Shown: one piece after another, positions 1-14,040 of the stretch
How the letters are laid out: each line of letters opens with the position of its first letter
Numbering within the stretch: position 1 is the first letter of the stretch
From: Isoetes taiwanensis
Lineage: Eukaryota > Streptophyta > Lycopodiopsida > Isoetales > Isoetaceae
DNA length: 64,000 bases
Direction: 5' to 3'
NCBI GenBank assembly: GCA_021234155.1
Contig: JAJEKV010000085.1
Coordinates: 1,498,896 to 1,562,895, forward strand
The notes under the pieces: generated by a model
The model's database searches: none
What the model saw: only the letters and a program-made list of their open reading frames with translations
Told to the model about the DNA's origin: nothing
Position numbers and translations under genes: made by a program

Positions 1-2780
1 TGTCTTATCTGGCTCTGTTTTTTCCTCTTTAAAAGAACAGTTCAAAGCATTGAGGTTATTCTTAGTAGAATTTCTTCCAGCATAAACTGCAAAACATATA
101 GTCCACATAAAACAACTTATTTCTCACCTACCAAACAATTCCCTAGTATACCACGCCCCCAGCTGTATACAGAAATCCAGGCAGATCTAACAACGTTACG
201 TCCTCTAGCCAGTCCTGTAAAGGCCAACTACACACAACAACATGGTATTCAGCACTTATTAGCCTCCCACCTAATTTGCAAACGTTTTTCTTTCTTTGCC
301 TGTGAGTAGGAGCCATGGCATGTCTAGAACAAACTCCATGAGCAATAAAAGCAACCTCTTATATTATGTTCTGTTTCATGTGTCAATAAAGAGTTATAAG
401 AATAAGGTGAAAGGCGGTAAAATATCTCACTTATAGCCGCATCTGAATTGAAAATCAACAACGTTTAGTTCCTAGGAAAGAATTATAGAAATGGATTCCA
501 AAAACACATGCATACAAGCCTGGAATATATAGCTAAACGTACCCAGCTACGACCGCTAAGCCATGGAAAACGAAGGGCCAGATAATGCGTTAAAAGTTTC
601 TGAAAATGCGCTAGCAAATCCATTACTGCCAGTTTCCAATCAGTTTTGTAAATACATTACTACCAGTATCTCCAAAATGTCTTCAGTTCAAAAAGCAATT
701 TCTTTGCCATAATTTATTTGATGGTTACAGACTTATGCCATGAGAGTCCGAAGTAATCTATAATGGCAAACTCAGTAAAAGAGTCGGGCTGACTTCTACA
801 AGCGTTCCAAAGAAATCTAAACCCCTTATTCTCTATAATTGGTATACCTTGGTCAGTAAACACACCCATTATAAGGAAGCAATCCCCATCATTCAGCATT
901 ACAGCAGTGCACTAAGTCATTGATGTCTTGCAGTACCAAGGCATTTCTGTACCTGGATCAGTGAGTGGCAGTTCGCATGAGTAATTCAAATAATTATGCA
1001 TATACTGGTGAGCATCATGTTCACCTTCGTAGCCCTTCCTGATGTGTTTAGATTCATTGCACTACCATTATGTTTGCCAGCCTTAAGTGTTTGATTGATG
1101 GTGGGGCATCTAAATTTGTTGATGTTCCAACCACCGTAAAATGGATTTCATTACATTTTAATTGTAAAGTGTCTCAATGGGCCAAGCAGGTGTTCAAATG
1201 AGTAGTACCAAGGAATGAAAAGAAGCTTACCACAGGTGTGTTTTTCCAATTGTAGCTGTGAATGACATTAAAGCCTATAAAATGTCTCAACTTCCTACAT
1301 CACAAACTAAGCATAGCCTAATATTCCTACTTACAACATGGTAAAATGGATACTGTGGTATTTGATCCCACTGTTCTCTTTACATCTCTGCCTTGGGCAT
1401 CACTTCTGCTTGCGGCTCCATCTTTTATCATAATCAATGCATGTTACTGTTTAACTGCGCTAGTCCCCTTTCAAACTTATCCCTACAGCACCCACTAAGA
1501 GAGAGACATGTGGCGTACAATGCCATGTTGCCGTACGCAAACCTCTGAAAATGGCTTCCATAAATGCATACAAAACTCATCAACGATCTGCAGCAGAGCA
1601 GACTAGAAGATATAGTGCCTGAATCTCAGTATAAACTTCTTAGTCGCGAAATATATGGAAAGGAGAAAAATACCGGGCCTGAGAGTCCGTAGATGCGCCC
1701 AAAATTGTTGATATTTTTTGTAGCTAATTGTTCCAACCGGTTATCGCCTGCAAACGTGAATATTAAAGAGCATCAAACTTTTATATCACAAGTTCTTACA
1801 TGATATGTTCCGGCAACCTGCCGCAAAATGTTAAGTACAACATTTACAATTCATTTTGGCCTTCAAGGTCACAACAAAATACCTTTGACTACCTTTTAGT
1901 CTTTACAAAAAGCCCGCCATACTGGAATTGCTGGAAGTTGAAACCTATCAAATGGCATTGCAACTCATCCCTTCATCCCTGGGGACAGGGTGATGCTCAA
2001 AATATGTATTGCCCTGGCTACACAAGTTTCGGCGCTCCAGCAAAACTATGGTCTCTTCAAAATACGACTGACCCACTTGTTTACAACAAATTAAGAACTC
2101 AGGCATGATTCAACCAAGGAAACATGCACGATCAGCCATGGCGAGCAGAGCCCAGCATTAAGCATCAAAATCCAAACTTTCTGCCTGTCGGTTGAGCTGT
2201 TATAGTTGTGCCGCCTCCACTGGGCCTATTAATCTTCCATTATTCCCAAAGCCGATGCCGTTTACAAAAGGAATGGGCATGGTATGGCTGCTGAACCAAA
2301 CCTATGCCTTATAATATAGGATAGGAAGACCTATGAAATGGTGGAAACTAAGGCGAACAAAAGACTAAAAATTTCTGGCTGCTTGCCCTGGTCTTAAAGA
2401 CTGCAAAATGCAGCCAGAAACAACTGCCGCGTCGATTCCGAGCAAGAGCCAGCCAAAAATGCCTCTTCTGCAGCCCCATTCTATGCCTCTTCAAAATCCT
2501 CTGCCAAACCCATGTTACAATCCAAAAACTCCCTGATTCAACAACTAAAATCCTAACCTCACTGATATATATCTTGTTAGATGAAAGCTGCTCTCTACCC
2601 AAAAGCAAAAGAGTTTGTCTACCCCTTTGTCCACTCCGGGTAGAGGTCACCTCACACTGGAGCAGAGGGAAGCATCGATAGGATATTTTAATTGAAGAAA
2701 AGTTTTGAACTCTGGAATATATCACAAAAAGAATGAGCAAATCCAAACCAATATTAGAACAACCCTGACGCAAGAATAAG
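1..2780. other. Anonymous AT-rich DNA, no supported gene
   Basis: I see only short open frames with no recognisable motif, no convincing splice chain and no clear repeat structure. It may include introns or the 3' part of the possible minus-strand gene at 2.8-3.8 kb, but nothing in the sequence proves this. Confidence 0.4.
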
Positions 2781-2835
2781 TTATTTTGTGACTCTTCTCA
2801 TCTCCAAATGATTTAGAATCGAATTTGACTCTTAC

Positions 2836-3770
2836 CAGACTAAAACAGATCTGATGAAGTGAGTATAAGGCACATCGATTTCATTGTATGAAATTAATGG
2901 ATAGTTGACTCCTTGAGGAAAGGTATCGGAGTCCTGGTCAAAAGCAAAAAAGCTTAAAGAACCATTGAACATAATGTGGTAAAAGATAAGATCACCTATA
3001 ATGGTGCCACCCACCCTAAGAGCGGAGAACCATTACGTAGGGACAGACCACCCCTGCTGCTCAAAGATGGAAGATTTCCACCCAAATGGGTGAGAACCAC
3101 GCACCTGTGGAATACATCACCCGCGTGGAGAAACAACAACGGTGAGGCTGAAGGAACGTAAACATAACACCGTTTGATTTATAAACGTTCATCAACAAAA
3201 ATACAAATGAAAAGACTGCCAAACAGGCTGGGAAAATGTATACCAGAGAAGAAGAGCCACCGCAGGTGCTGAATAACTCGGGAGCTTCAACGGAAACGGC
3301 CTGATAGGTGCCATCTTCCTTTGAGAATACAACCAGCTCATCATGGGATTCCGGGAAGGACCCTGAGACAAAACCGCCGATTACCTTTGGGGCGACTTCC
3401 TCAACTATAAGCCTGGCCGCCAAGCGAAACCCCGTTACCGAGAAGAGACCTACCACCACCCTCGGCACCGATGCGGAAGCCAGGCATTTTGTGAAAGTGA
3501 TATGGCCGTTATGCACGAGAATTTGGCGGCGACAGAAACCCGCATAAAATTAGGGCGCTCGGCGATAGTGACTCGGCATGCGAATGAAGGCGTTTGCGCT
3601 TAAAGAAATTCCATGACCACTTCGCAACGTATCCCGCCGAGCGGCAGAGCAGCGAAACCAGGTCCCAAAGAGTCCGGAAGCAGCCACGCTGACGAGAACC
3701 AGCTGGCGAGCGAGCCGTGGAGAAAACGGCCGGGCAAGAAGAGCCCCGCCATGACTGGACAAATTTCAGA
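2836..3770 (-). CDS. Possible multi-exon gene in a GC-rich patch, unrecognised
   Basis: This patch is clearly richer in GC and CpG than its surroundings. The best exon is 2836-3015: 180 bp, open throughout, preceded by an acceptor-like CTCTTAG and followed by a donor GTAAGAG. Its peptide begins GGTIIGDLIFYHIMFNGS and looks partly membrane-like. Farther upstream on the same strand, 3105-3550 is open and encodes a hydrophobic stretch plus a segment reading SKEDGTYQAVSVEAPE. A hydrophobic frame starting with MAGLFLPGRFLHG lies near 3750. I could not join these pieces with consistent phases and do not recognise the family. It could be the 5' part of a membrane-protein gene running leftward, or a decayed copy. 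Confidence 0.3.
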
Positions 3771-3779
3771 ATCAAGTAC

Positions 3780-5580
3780 CAACCAGTATTACCAATTAAT
3801 TTATCGACGAATTCGCGAAATACCCGAAGTTCAACTCGCTTGTATGACGAATACACCATCAACTTATACAAAAGACAACGTTTATAATGATAGCGAAGCA
3901 AGTTCCCCAAAGTATAATAAAGCGCGCCTGCTCCAAGGATAAACACGCAAATGCAAGCCAACTAAACAAATCAACAAGAAAATAACCACGTACAAGAGCC
4001 CTCCAACGGCGGAAAAACACGTACGCTTATAAATCCCTAAAACCACAAGATGATATACCGGCTTAAAAGCGCACACAAAAATGGATCAGCGTGAGTGGTG
4101 GCAACGACAAGCCCCATAACTCAAAAAATCAAGAAAGAATATATAATATAAAAATAATGCATATGTGAAGTTTAAAACCAACGAAAATGTGTCAGTGATA
4201 AATATGGTGCAAAAGAGCCCAAATGCAAAAAGATGACAAAAGTGCAAAAAATACGGCAAAAGAGTAAGAATGTGAAAGGCTGGAATTATGGCGTAGCGTC
4301 GTCGAATACGCCTTACTTTACCGGCGAGCGCTTCTTTTATTGTTGGCTGGTACCCAAACTCTACAAATAAGCTCGGTTAAATGGCTTTAGCCTAAGCAGC
4401 AAAGTCTGACAATACTCAGCCCGCCCAGCTTCGGAAGAGGTGGCAAGGTCACATACAGCTCTAGCCTCGTGATGACTGCCTAAAGTGCCGCTGCAGCTTA
4501 AAGGATTCCATAACATCTGGCCAACCGCTTAAACGTGAATCCCGATCTTTTGATTGCTATAACTGTGGTGTAAGCCCTCGCATTTCCTGTCAGATTGCAC
4601 TTCAGGAAAGCAGAAACCACTATGTAATACACCACGCGGAGTTTCAAGGAGGATAATAAGAGAGATAAGGGACCCAGAATCTTCGCCATGGAGGCGTCCC
4701 GTTCCCATGTTAGCAGTGATGAGGTTCCCCGACGAGTTATTCATGGGCCACAAAATCACTCTCTTTATCAGGTACATAATGGTCACCACACCCCATATCC
4801 TCAGGCCTTAGTCACAAACCCCTGGGGACATCTACGCTCTCTGCTTCCGTGACTCGAAAGTATAGCCGCCTGTATTTGCACAAACATGTTTGGGTTTGCC
4901 AGCGCCTGATTCTTCTATCAGCTTGCGCCATCGAATACTCGCTGTACCAAATTTATTTTAAATGTGGACCTTGTCTGTATGCCCTGGCATGGATGGGATC
5001 CATGACATTGGCATACGGCGCGACCATTGGCTCCATCAAGTTAGTAGGAATTTGGCCTCAAATCCTATACTTCTGGGCGAGGGTATAGCCGCTATCAAAC
5101 GCATGTCTTCAGAATCTCCCGCGCTACTTGTTTAGTGCCTTTTCCTAACCAACAACATGATATGCACCCTGTACCCCAAGGAAACCATGCCATGTCAAAT
5201 GAAACTTTCAGAGAGGTGTTCAAAATCATGGACTTCAGACGTGAACTATATCATTTTGACTTAAATTTTGTGAAAATTCGGGCGTAATTTATCTAATTAG
5301 TCTCAAACTGCTTGAAATTTTCATAAAGATTTCCATCCGCAAAACTGGGATACCACTGTAAGTAATTCATAGAACTTTATTGTCTATGCTCCAGCTTATG
5401 TGCATGAGCACGAGGGGAATGTGGGAGAATTATTTGTCATGTACAGCTTCGCCTATAACATGGCAACACTTTCACAAATTTGGCAATCTTTCGTCATTCA
5501 GTAGCGACACGCCAACCCCTGCATTAGCGGCAGGATGGAGGCCCACGGGTGCGGCACATAATATAGACGCAGGTTTTAAA
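3780..5580. other. Anonymous, probably decayed retroelement
   Basis: No intact frame. A CYNCG-like trace near 4555 could be the remnant of a gag zinc knuckle, which would fit the integrase trace downstream, but it is too short to call. Confidence 0.25.
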
Positions 5581-5582
5581 GG

Positions 5583-5790
5583 CACCTAACGCTCAATTGA
5601 AATCAGCTCGCCAAAGTATACAAGCAAACGAGAAGACGTGATACGTGCAATTTGAAGTTGATGATTGGGTTTTTATACGAGTCATCAAAGGTCTAATGAG
5701 CCCACCTCGAAGAAACATAAGTTGTTGACACGCAACTATACCGCTCAAGATCATTGAGAAGATAAATGATAATGCTTACAGACTCTAAAC
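5583..5790 (+). mobile_element. Ty3/Gypsy retrotransposon remnant: end of integrase
   Basis: The plus-strand translation, with two internal stops, gives the C-terminal integrase signature of plant Ty3/Gypsy elements: FEVDDWVFIRVIKG, then PPRRN, then PLKIIEKINDNAYRL. In intact elements this segment follows the catalytic core and precedes the chromodomain. Downstream to about 6240, further frames resemble a broken polyprotein tail. There is no reverse transcriptase or protease frame nearby, so only a fragment survives. The stop codons show that it is long dead. Confidence 0.6.
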
Positions 5791-6689
5791 TACCTTCTAT
5801 AGCGTAATGCATAATGCATTTAACATCGAAGTATTTGCCATTCATCACACGCTTATTGAGGGCCGAGCCGCAGCTGGAAGCTACAGTAAAACCACCAACG
5901 CGCTCCTGACATCTCCAACATAAGCGGAAAGGGGACAACGACGCCGAGCATTTGGGTAAAGTATCAAAATATACTTGCCACGTAGCGTAATGGAAAGGAA
6001 GTACCGGTGATTTTCGCCTTCCCGTTGGAAGTTTAGTTTCTTCACCAAAGCGGAGGCCTATCTTGGTATATGAGGGCCGGACCGTCTGCATCAAGCTGGA
6101 GGTGCCCTGCAATCAGGATCGCTTGTCTTTACTCCCGGTAATAAGCACATCTGCGAACTGCTAGCACAGCCACCGGTGATCCGTGGTATTGCATTAGAGT
6201 ATAAAGTCACTTTGGAGGAGCTTCAGCGTCCGAGGTATTACCGTGCTAATACTAAGTAGTATTGACCACTGCGGTTTTGGGATGGCAAACGTCATAGGAC
6301 GTGGCATCGAGGGTCTGATATTAAGCCGTATGTGTAAGGGGAGTCATGTCTCTAAAACATACGCTGTTCTTACAAGATGCCTTCTTAAAAAGGCGTACCA
6401 ATTACCAAAGGAAAAGGCTAAAGAGAGAGAGCACAAAATTAAGTAACAGAGAAGAGGACTTATTAATAAGCGGATATATGAATAGGAAGTGACGCTAGGC
6501 TGAAGGACGGATGGGCCATGGAGCTTGTCATTCCTGCCTGGGGTGAATCTAAGGATTCTATGGTTGGGTGGAGAGTTCCTTTTCCCCTACTGTGCCACTT
6601 AGAACTTAACCGATTTCAGAGTGAGAGATGCAGCCATTCTAACAACAATGCACAACGCACGCGCACGCGTGAATCTGCGCCATAGCCAA

Positions 6690-7135
6690 AGAATATGAAG
6701 GCGAGAATAGAATAGAATAGGTCAGAAATAGAATGAAGGCAGACAGAGTGCATATATGGCCATACTACCCTTGTTTAGTTCATTATTTAGTTCATTGTTT
6801 TAGTTCATTATTTAGAGCAAGAGTAGAGGAAGAGCTAAAGGGAAATAGGAATAAGAGCATGCCAAAATCATATAAGATCATAGAAAGTGTATAGACTATG
6901 AGCAAGATCATATAGGCAGATCATAGGGAGCAAGATCATATGCAAAACAATATCATGTTTATATAATAGATCTGTATATGAAGGTGCTAGGGTAGTTTAG
7001 GACTGATGCATGTAAAACAACACGCGCTACCCCCTTGACAATCCCTTGGGGCCTATATACTACTTTAAGTAAAGAATGTGAAATACTAACCTGGCCTGTG
7101 TTCTGCACTTGATTGTTTCCTACTTTGTTTTAAAC
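6690..7135 (+). mobile_element. Possible 3' LTR of the Gypsy remnant
   Basis: It lies where the 3' LTR of the upstream remnant would be. It has short direct repeats of the type TTTAGTTCATTATTTAG (6775-6815) and several AGATCATA repeats (6875-6945). A TATA-like CCTATATAC sits near 7051 and a pyrimidine-rich end near 7125. I could not find a matching 5' LTR, so the boundaries are uncertain. Confidence 0.3.
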
Positions 7136-7751
7136 CAAAACCAAAACAAAAAGTTGATTTGAGCCGAGAAGAAGCCACAGCGTATGATTTGAGTTCTTTC
7201 TAGTTTTGAAGCAAAGCAATATGAGTAATTTGAAACCGGTAGCCGAACCCAACACGTAACCAAAACCGTGAAAACTTGTTATTCCAAGATCGGCCAAAAA
7301 CCAGAGATTAGAGAGCCAAACTCTTACGGTCGCTTTGTAGAAACCTCACGAAACCCAAAAGCGTAAAATGATAAAAACAAAGCTTCCAAAGCCGCCAGAT
7401 AAAAGCTTCTGAAAGCGCGACGGGCACGGTGAAAGATAGAAGATGGCGATGGCCATCCCTCCCCAGGGGCCGCACCACCAGCAGCCATAGAAGCCGAAAG
7501 GTAAGATAGATTGAAGCCGGTGCGAGGATTGAAAGCGTAAAAAATAGCGATAGAAGAGGATAGAAGATAGAAGATGAGCAGCTTCTATAGTCAAAACCGG
7601 TAGCCGTTTACCGAATTGCCTGTAGCTGTGGTTGCCTCGAATTAAAGTTCAAAAGCAGAGAAAGTTTGAAAAGGAATGCTAACTGAAAGGCCAATAATCG
7701 CTTATAAATTTCACCGCTACTATAACGTCCGCTTAAAATTTATTACAAGGG

Positions 7752-7868
7752 AAGTTAATTGTTTAAGGACAATTGTTTTAAGGGGTTAATTGTTTTAAGG
7801 ACAATTGTTTTATAAAGCCAATTGTTTTAAGGAAAATTGTTTTAAGGGTTGTTAATTGTTTTAAGGGT
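7752..7868 (+). repeat. Imperfect tandem repeat, AATTGTTTTAAGG units
   Basis: Six or seven degenerate units with core AATTGTTTTAAGG lie in a row, spaced 13-22 bp. The flank to about 8050 is also AT-rich, with TTAAAAAGTT and its complement repeated, and may be able to fold back. Confidence 0.7.
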
Positions 7869-8899
7869 TATTAAGTTTAAAAAGTTTAAAAAGTTATGAG
7901 TTATAAGTTTATGTGCTAGGTTTTAGTTAATAGTTGTTATAAGTTTCAAGTTCACAATTGAACCAACCTTTAAACTTAAACCTATACAACTTTCCAAACC
8001 CTTTAAAATTTCTAACCTATAATAACCATAATAAACTTTCTAACTAGTAACGAACTAAGTAATAGTCCTGCTGCTTCCAGTGTTTGCCAGGATACAAAGG
8101 GTTTGGCTGAGAGCATAATGTTTATAAAAACAATCGTAACTATCATAAAATAGAAACATCAACAGCATTATATGAGGCTTTCTACTTACGCATCAAATAT
8201 GTTAGTTGAAATATTTGATAGATGCTTAATCCATTTATACGCTACCTTAGCCGGTATGCACAAAAAAGCCCCATTACCAAGGTAAGGGAAAAATCCCCAA
8301 CCAATGAAAACACACAGCTGGGAAGGTACCAGCAAAATAAGAATGCTCTAATTGTAGGGCAAATCAGAGGCCCAACTTACCAGACAAGATTCAACCTGGA
8401 GGGTCCAAGCACGCTCTAAGGACAGAACCATTAATAATAATGTTCATACAGCAAGAGGCTACTCCAACTTTCAAACATTATCCCACCCAAAAGATGCAAG
8501 TCGGGAAGTGATTGTTCTCCCCGCCCCATGCAGTTAGAGGAAGTGAATAAGCAAGAGTTTCCCTATTAGGAATGTTCAAATAGAGGAGATGGTAGTGCAG
8601 TGTGAGCTATATATCGTGAACATAAATGTGGAGAAGTGTGAATTTCATGTGCAACCGTGATAGCTAAGTGCAATCTCGTGATGAAAAGATCAAAGAAGAA
8701 AAGATTCCCATTGAAATTTAAAAGCGGATATGTCTCAAAAGCATGGATGGCTATACATGGAATCTAAACCTCTTTAAAATAAACCGGAAAAGAGACATGA
8801 AAATGGTAGTAAAATTGTACTTAATACCTGGCCTCGGTAAGGCCTACCTCAAGAACTATAGTCAAAAAGGAAATATTTGAAAAGATATGTGGATTTCAA

Positions 8900-9127
8900 T
8901 GCGTAAAAAACATGCCATATAAGAGTAGCATGGATGAAAATGCGGTAGAGTTATTGTTGAAAAAGAGATTGCCATCCCATTGTTCTAAGTATATATTAGA
9001 GGAAGAAATGTATTGTTTCGGAACTTGGAGGGCCTCTATATCCCAAAATTCTGTTTTAGTATGTGCACCGCTAGCACTTCGTTCAACGCGGCTGGGCGCA
9101 ATTAAAAAGTATCATATACTTAGATAA
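8900..9127 (+). pseudogene. Possible SAM-like domain remnant
   Basis: The plus-strand frame reads VELLLKKRLPSHCSKYILEE and ends in LALRSTRLGAIKKYHI. This spacing is reminiscent of a sterile alpha motif (SAM) domain, where a short helix bundle ends in a G-x-R-x-x-x-x-AIKKL-type helix. The middle needs a frame change and no neighbouring domain is visible. Treat it as a weak similarity seen by eye. Confidence 0.2.
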
Positions 9128-9129
9128 GA

Positions 9130-12100
9130 CCAAAACGTAAGCCTTAAGGGCAAAAGATAAGGAACATATGAAGGACCATAAGGATGGGATCAATCATCAT
9201 GTGGTGATCAACTTATCATTTATAACTTCATCCCAACAACCAATTAAAATTACCTGCGCTATACGATGAAATGATCTACATCTGTCTTCCACAATTCAGT
9301 ACGCATCTGTTACGTGAAAAGATCATACCGCATTTCACCAATCGCATTATTGCATGGGCGTGCCCTACCAGCCATTTCAGCTTTTTAGAGTTGTGATATG
9401 TCCGCATTTTCTGCCATCGGGAGTATCATGAAAGTTAAGCGAAACCGCGAAGTGGGTTGCTACTGGTCACCTACGGTGATTCCGCCACAATGCACTACAT
9501 ATGCTGGCGAAACCCTTAATAATGGTGCCTTTAGTAAGGTGCCTATATAATTAATTCATCGAACATGTTGAGTCAACACCCTGCTTAAACCCTTAAGATC
9601 TTCTAAAGCTCCTCTCTGCAACTAGATGAATGCGCCTGGCCAAAATAAGAAATGGTGTGGATGCTTTCCCATCCTACTTTAAATGTTCGGGGTATTTTTG
9701 AAAGAGCCAATTTGGGGTTCCATGCTCCTGACATACCTTATAATGGACAAATACGGAACATAGTCATGTATTTATGACAGTACAGCTTACCACCTTCTAC
9801 AAAATGATGTACAAACTATTCCATGTAGATCTATCAGCGGTTAGCGTCCACAGCGAGTTCTGGATTAAGTTATGTGCTCTCATATGTAGTTAGTCATTCT
9901 AGACCTCTTCAATTCACTTTTTTTGGAAGAGAAGTGACCCAATCATGCAAAGGGAAATGAGACCTCTATAGCGGAGAGGTGGGGGCGTAAATTTGGTAAT
10001 ACACATGGATGCAATTTAAGCCTATGATACCTCCCCCGTCACAACCATAAAAGCTCTAAACCAACTGGCAGTCACAACCGGATTGACTAAGGATACCCAC
10101 TACATCAAGCAATAAAATCAATCGCTGAGACTAATCGCATTGATAGATTATTGGAAGAAGGTGACCGGCGGCAAAAGTGGTGGAAAACATTAGCCGGTGG
10201 GCCGATTTAAGATGAGGTCATTAGTAGTATCGTATGCATGGCGCCCTCCTCAATCCATAAATGTTAACCACATGAGTCGTTATTTTAGGCAACATCGTTA
10301 CAACCTCTACCACGGAGCACCCACCAGGTGAAACCCAACAGATCTAGAGACCATCCGTGGCGATACCATTCTTAATACGTTGAAGAAGGTGATGTTAACT
10401 TCAATAAGGTATGTATCGCAGTCCAAAGAGCATCGCTGAGTAATGTCACCGGAGAAGAAAGATATCTTCGATTGTTGACAAAGAGGTGGAGGAGAAATCC
10501 AAGTGATCCCGATCTTTTGGCTAGATTGAAACCGTATTTGTACTCGTAAGGACCCAAAAACTATTCCTAGTAAAACAAATGAGTTACAATACCTCGTGAT
10601 GTAAGGAATAAGGTTCCCATATCCTGGGATGCTAGTGGAAAATGAAAAACAGCTACTATGTATCTTTTTCTATGCTAATAAAAAGTCAGGTACTACTTGA
10701 GTTCCATGATATATGATTTTGTAATTTGAAGTTAAGGTGTGAATTTATATTCCCGTGCAGGATTATATGTTAACGCCTTATTCTAGTCCATGTAAATAAA
10801 GTTACTAAAAGGTGAATTTAAATAAAAGTTACTAAAAAGTGCAATATAAAATTTATCCCAAAATTAAGACATAATCCCAATTTAATTGAATGATGGTTGA
10901 AGCCCCCAAGAAGAAGCCCTACCACCGAGCCAGATCAAACTTTTCCGTATACCTTTTGTGCATTCCGCATCACCACCGGAAATTACCTCATTCTCCACAT
11001 TATAATTTATAGACCAATCCAGTTCGTGATTTGGCGCTACTTACCCTGTGATTCCATCGAGACCTTTCTCAGGAAGGCCGCCGGGAGAGCCTCCGTGGAC
11101 TTGTGCTCTGCGGCAGCGGGTTTGCTTTGAATCCACTCGAGAATCTCGCTTGTCTACTATTCTCACCGAATCCCGCCTTCGCCCACAACCGGATAGCTGA
11201 TTCACCGCTCGTAAAATTCCTCGCTAACATCATTCCCACCATTAAGGGGATGCCTCAACCGGCCACTTTCCCTGCTTACGCCCCGCTTAGATGACAACCA
11301 ACGCATTCGCTCTCGCCTCCGACCGCCATTGCGATTCACTGCTAATAATATTTACCTATCGCTTCTGGCCGCCCGCCACGCCAAGATCTTCCATGCCAGT
11401 CTCGATAGATGGATCGGGAATGGATCCTTTCTCGCCTACCATCACCTTTTTGTTGCCACCTCCTGCGGTTGAGTCCGATATTTACTCGAGGATTGCTCTA
11501 CCAATCCACCATAACTCCCGCCCGCCTCCCCGAGCACAGTTTCTGGGGCTTATAGATGGTCATCTCTAAAGAGCACCTACATGCAATGGGGTTTCCACCT
11601 TCCTTCCTTTATCCGCCTCGCCCCGCTTACATTTGCCCCTTTGGGAAGTAGGTCACAAGGAAAATCGAGGTCAGTTGCTAGGGCGGAACTCTATGAACCA
11701 AATAAGCGATTTACTTTGCAAAAGGTTCTGTTCTTTTGATGTGGGATTTGCGAAGTCCGGATATTAAAAGTTTCTTTTCCTTCCTTCATGGGGCCCTAAT
11801 GGCTCCAAGAATTTACCGCAGCGTCCCATCCCTAGAAAACGGCGGTTGGAGGCCCCGTGGCCTTGAAGTCGCCTGCCCTACCCTGTGTATCATCGGCCGA
11901 GGGCAAATCATTTCATAATTCCGGCACCCACGCTCGCCCTGTCCTACCCGCGCTTCACGCTTAGCTAGAATAATACTAGCTTCCTAATTTCCCTTTACAC
12001 CCCACCTTTTGACAATAAAGTAAATATTGAACGCAACATGGTCATGCAAGGTCAACATGCATGCTTAAACCATCCAAATTACATCCCATATGTTTTTTTG

Positions 12101-12480
12101 TCAAGCGCAGGCCTCTTGCGGTATTGTAGGTTTTGTGTTTATGTGGTTTCAGATTTTAAAAGCTCTTGCCGTATGTTTGTCCTTTGGCATTTGCTAATTG
12201 CTAGCCTCTGTAATACTTTTGCATTCATGTTTTGGTGTTTATGTGGTTTAATATTTAAAGCTCTTGCTATGTAGTTTGTCCCTTTAAATTTTTATGTTTC
12301 TTGCAATAATATTACATGCCTTCATGTTATTTGTCCAAACCAAAACCTTATTATATGTACACCCGCCACATCACACTAAAACTCCCAGAGGTGCAATATA
12401 TTATGCACACCCCTACACATCATCTTTAAGGCCCGAAGGGGTTCCATAAAATTTTAGTTAACACGAACCATTTTAGTTAA
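9130..12480. other. Anonymous repeat-like DNA, no supported gene
   Basis: Only short frames. A GC-richer block at 10900-11950 has several open stretches, but none carries a motif I recognise and none shows convincing splice sites. It is probably decayed transposon sequence. Confidence 0.35.
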
Positions 12481-12482
12481 AT

Positions 12483-12855
12483 ATTAACATTATTTAACAT
12501 AAACCATTGCATTTGACACATTTAAATTAAATCCCCTAAACCCCTTTCGCTCAAGACCACGGGTTACTCCCTAACGACGCTACATGGCATTTGCCCTTAT
12601 TCCAAGATCCGGACCGTATATAAAGCATCCCCTGCTTGTGGGTTGTATGTACAAGTTTTTGTCGAGCATACTTGCAAAATACTATAAGATTTGAGAGAAT
12701 GTAATTAACAAAGTTAATTATGACATGCATTGTAATTTTTTCTTGGGGGCTCTCACGTTTACGTGAACCCCCGCGCACAGCACCCAAACCGAAGGTGTCA
12801 TGGATTCTAAATTTAAATGTGTCAAATGCAATGGCCAAGTTAATAATGTTAATAG
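12483..12855. mobile_element. Foldback element, copy 1 (373 bp)
   Basis: The two ends are inverted copies of each other. The left arm at 12483-12550 contains CCATTGCATTTGACACATTT and the right arm at 12793-12855 contains its complement. The centre holds a second, GC-rich hairpin (about 12744-12772, GGGGGCTC pairing with the ACCCCC side). A closely related element lies at 28885-29321, and a truncated one at 56824-57062 with the core reversed. It has no coding capacity. It resembles foldback or long-TIR MITEs. Confidence 0.75.
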
Positions 12856-13259
12856 TAGCCGCACAACTTCCAGGTTAACTAAAATTTGTTCTGGCCTTAG
12901 AAAGATGGTGTAGGTGTGCATGCACATCGTATGGAGCTCTTGCAGATAATACCGCATATAATATCTCGTGTAATATATTCCATGTATGAACCAATAATAG
13001 AAATGGTAGTAGGTAAAACAAGCCATTACATTCAAAGTCCCAATATTAAGTGTGACATGACGATACTCAACCTAAAACGTGATTACTCTACTCAATGCCT
13101 TCATGGACCTTTAAGTAAAGAAAAAAAAAATTACCATGAAGCCGGAAAAGGGCCTTCAAGCCATCCTGCTAGGAGTCTGCCGGATTAGCACATGCATCCA
13201 AAAGATCAGATAAGTGTATTTATCCCGTTTCACCCCTTCAACATTCATTTGATTGAAAA

Positions 13260-14040
13260 ACTCAAAGCCTTCTTATTATTTCCATTCTGCGCCAAGCATA
13301 CTTGTCCGAGGAGATAACATCACGGTAGAATGTACATTTGTCAAAACAATTATCTTGGCATTATTAATCTCCACAATAAGCATATCTTTGCAAGCATGGC
13401 GGTGACAAAGCAACTGGTTATCTCGACAGGCATTTTTATCGAACACTAACTGCATCTTCAATGCTTTCACACTTCCCATACATGTTAATCGAGAGCATTT
13501 CCAAATCAACAAGGTCCTTCAAAACCCATGGCAACAATGTTCTAAGGATCTTCTTTCCAGCTTACTGTGATCCATCATAGTAGCATCAAGCGCCAAGAGC
13601 ACTCACATAAGTGACTTTATCGTGGACTATGCCCTCCAAATTTTTTGCCTAAAAATTCAAGTGCTTGATTCTCATGTCCATTCTCCAGGTACATGCTTTG
13701 CAGCGGAGTTCCATGACACTAGATCATGCAGAGGCATTTTTATGAAAAATATTAGGGCCTCTTGGATTTTATGGAAAATATTCCCACTCTTGATGCTCCC
13801 TTTATGCCGGGCAAATGTCGCTAACATTGAATTCCGTGATACTACATCACGACGGGCATCTTTTCAAATACCATTTTAGCACCATCTAGGCTTCCAAGTC
13901 TTACATAGACCCCAAGCATGCGGTTCCGAGAATACATTGGGTTCCCGAATAGACTCAAATACTGCCTGAAAGCATCCTTCAAAGCTCCACATCTACCACA
14001 ATGCTTGGCCGATAGAAGCAAAAATCCATGCAATGCAATC
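13260..14040 (-). pseudogene. PPR protein pseudogene
   Basis: Minus-strand translation gives broken pentatricopeptide units. One reads GVYVRLGSLDGAKMVFEKM, the typical second half of a P- or L-type PPR motif; another reads MLIWKCSRLTCMGSVKALKM near 13500. PPR proteins bind organellar RNA in plants. Stop codons and frame changes interrupt every unit, and no start, targeting peptide or C-terminal E/DYW domain is visible. It is a dead fragment. Confidence 0.55.

Noticed and set aside
1800-2108. 102-codon plus-strand frame
   Set aside because: No motif, no splice or promoter context and composition like its noncoding surroundings.
2348-2773. 141-codon minus-strand frame
   Set aside because: No recognisable domain, though it lies downstream of the possible exon at 2836-3015. 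I kept only that exon.
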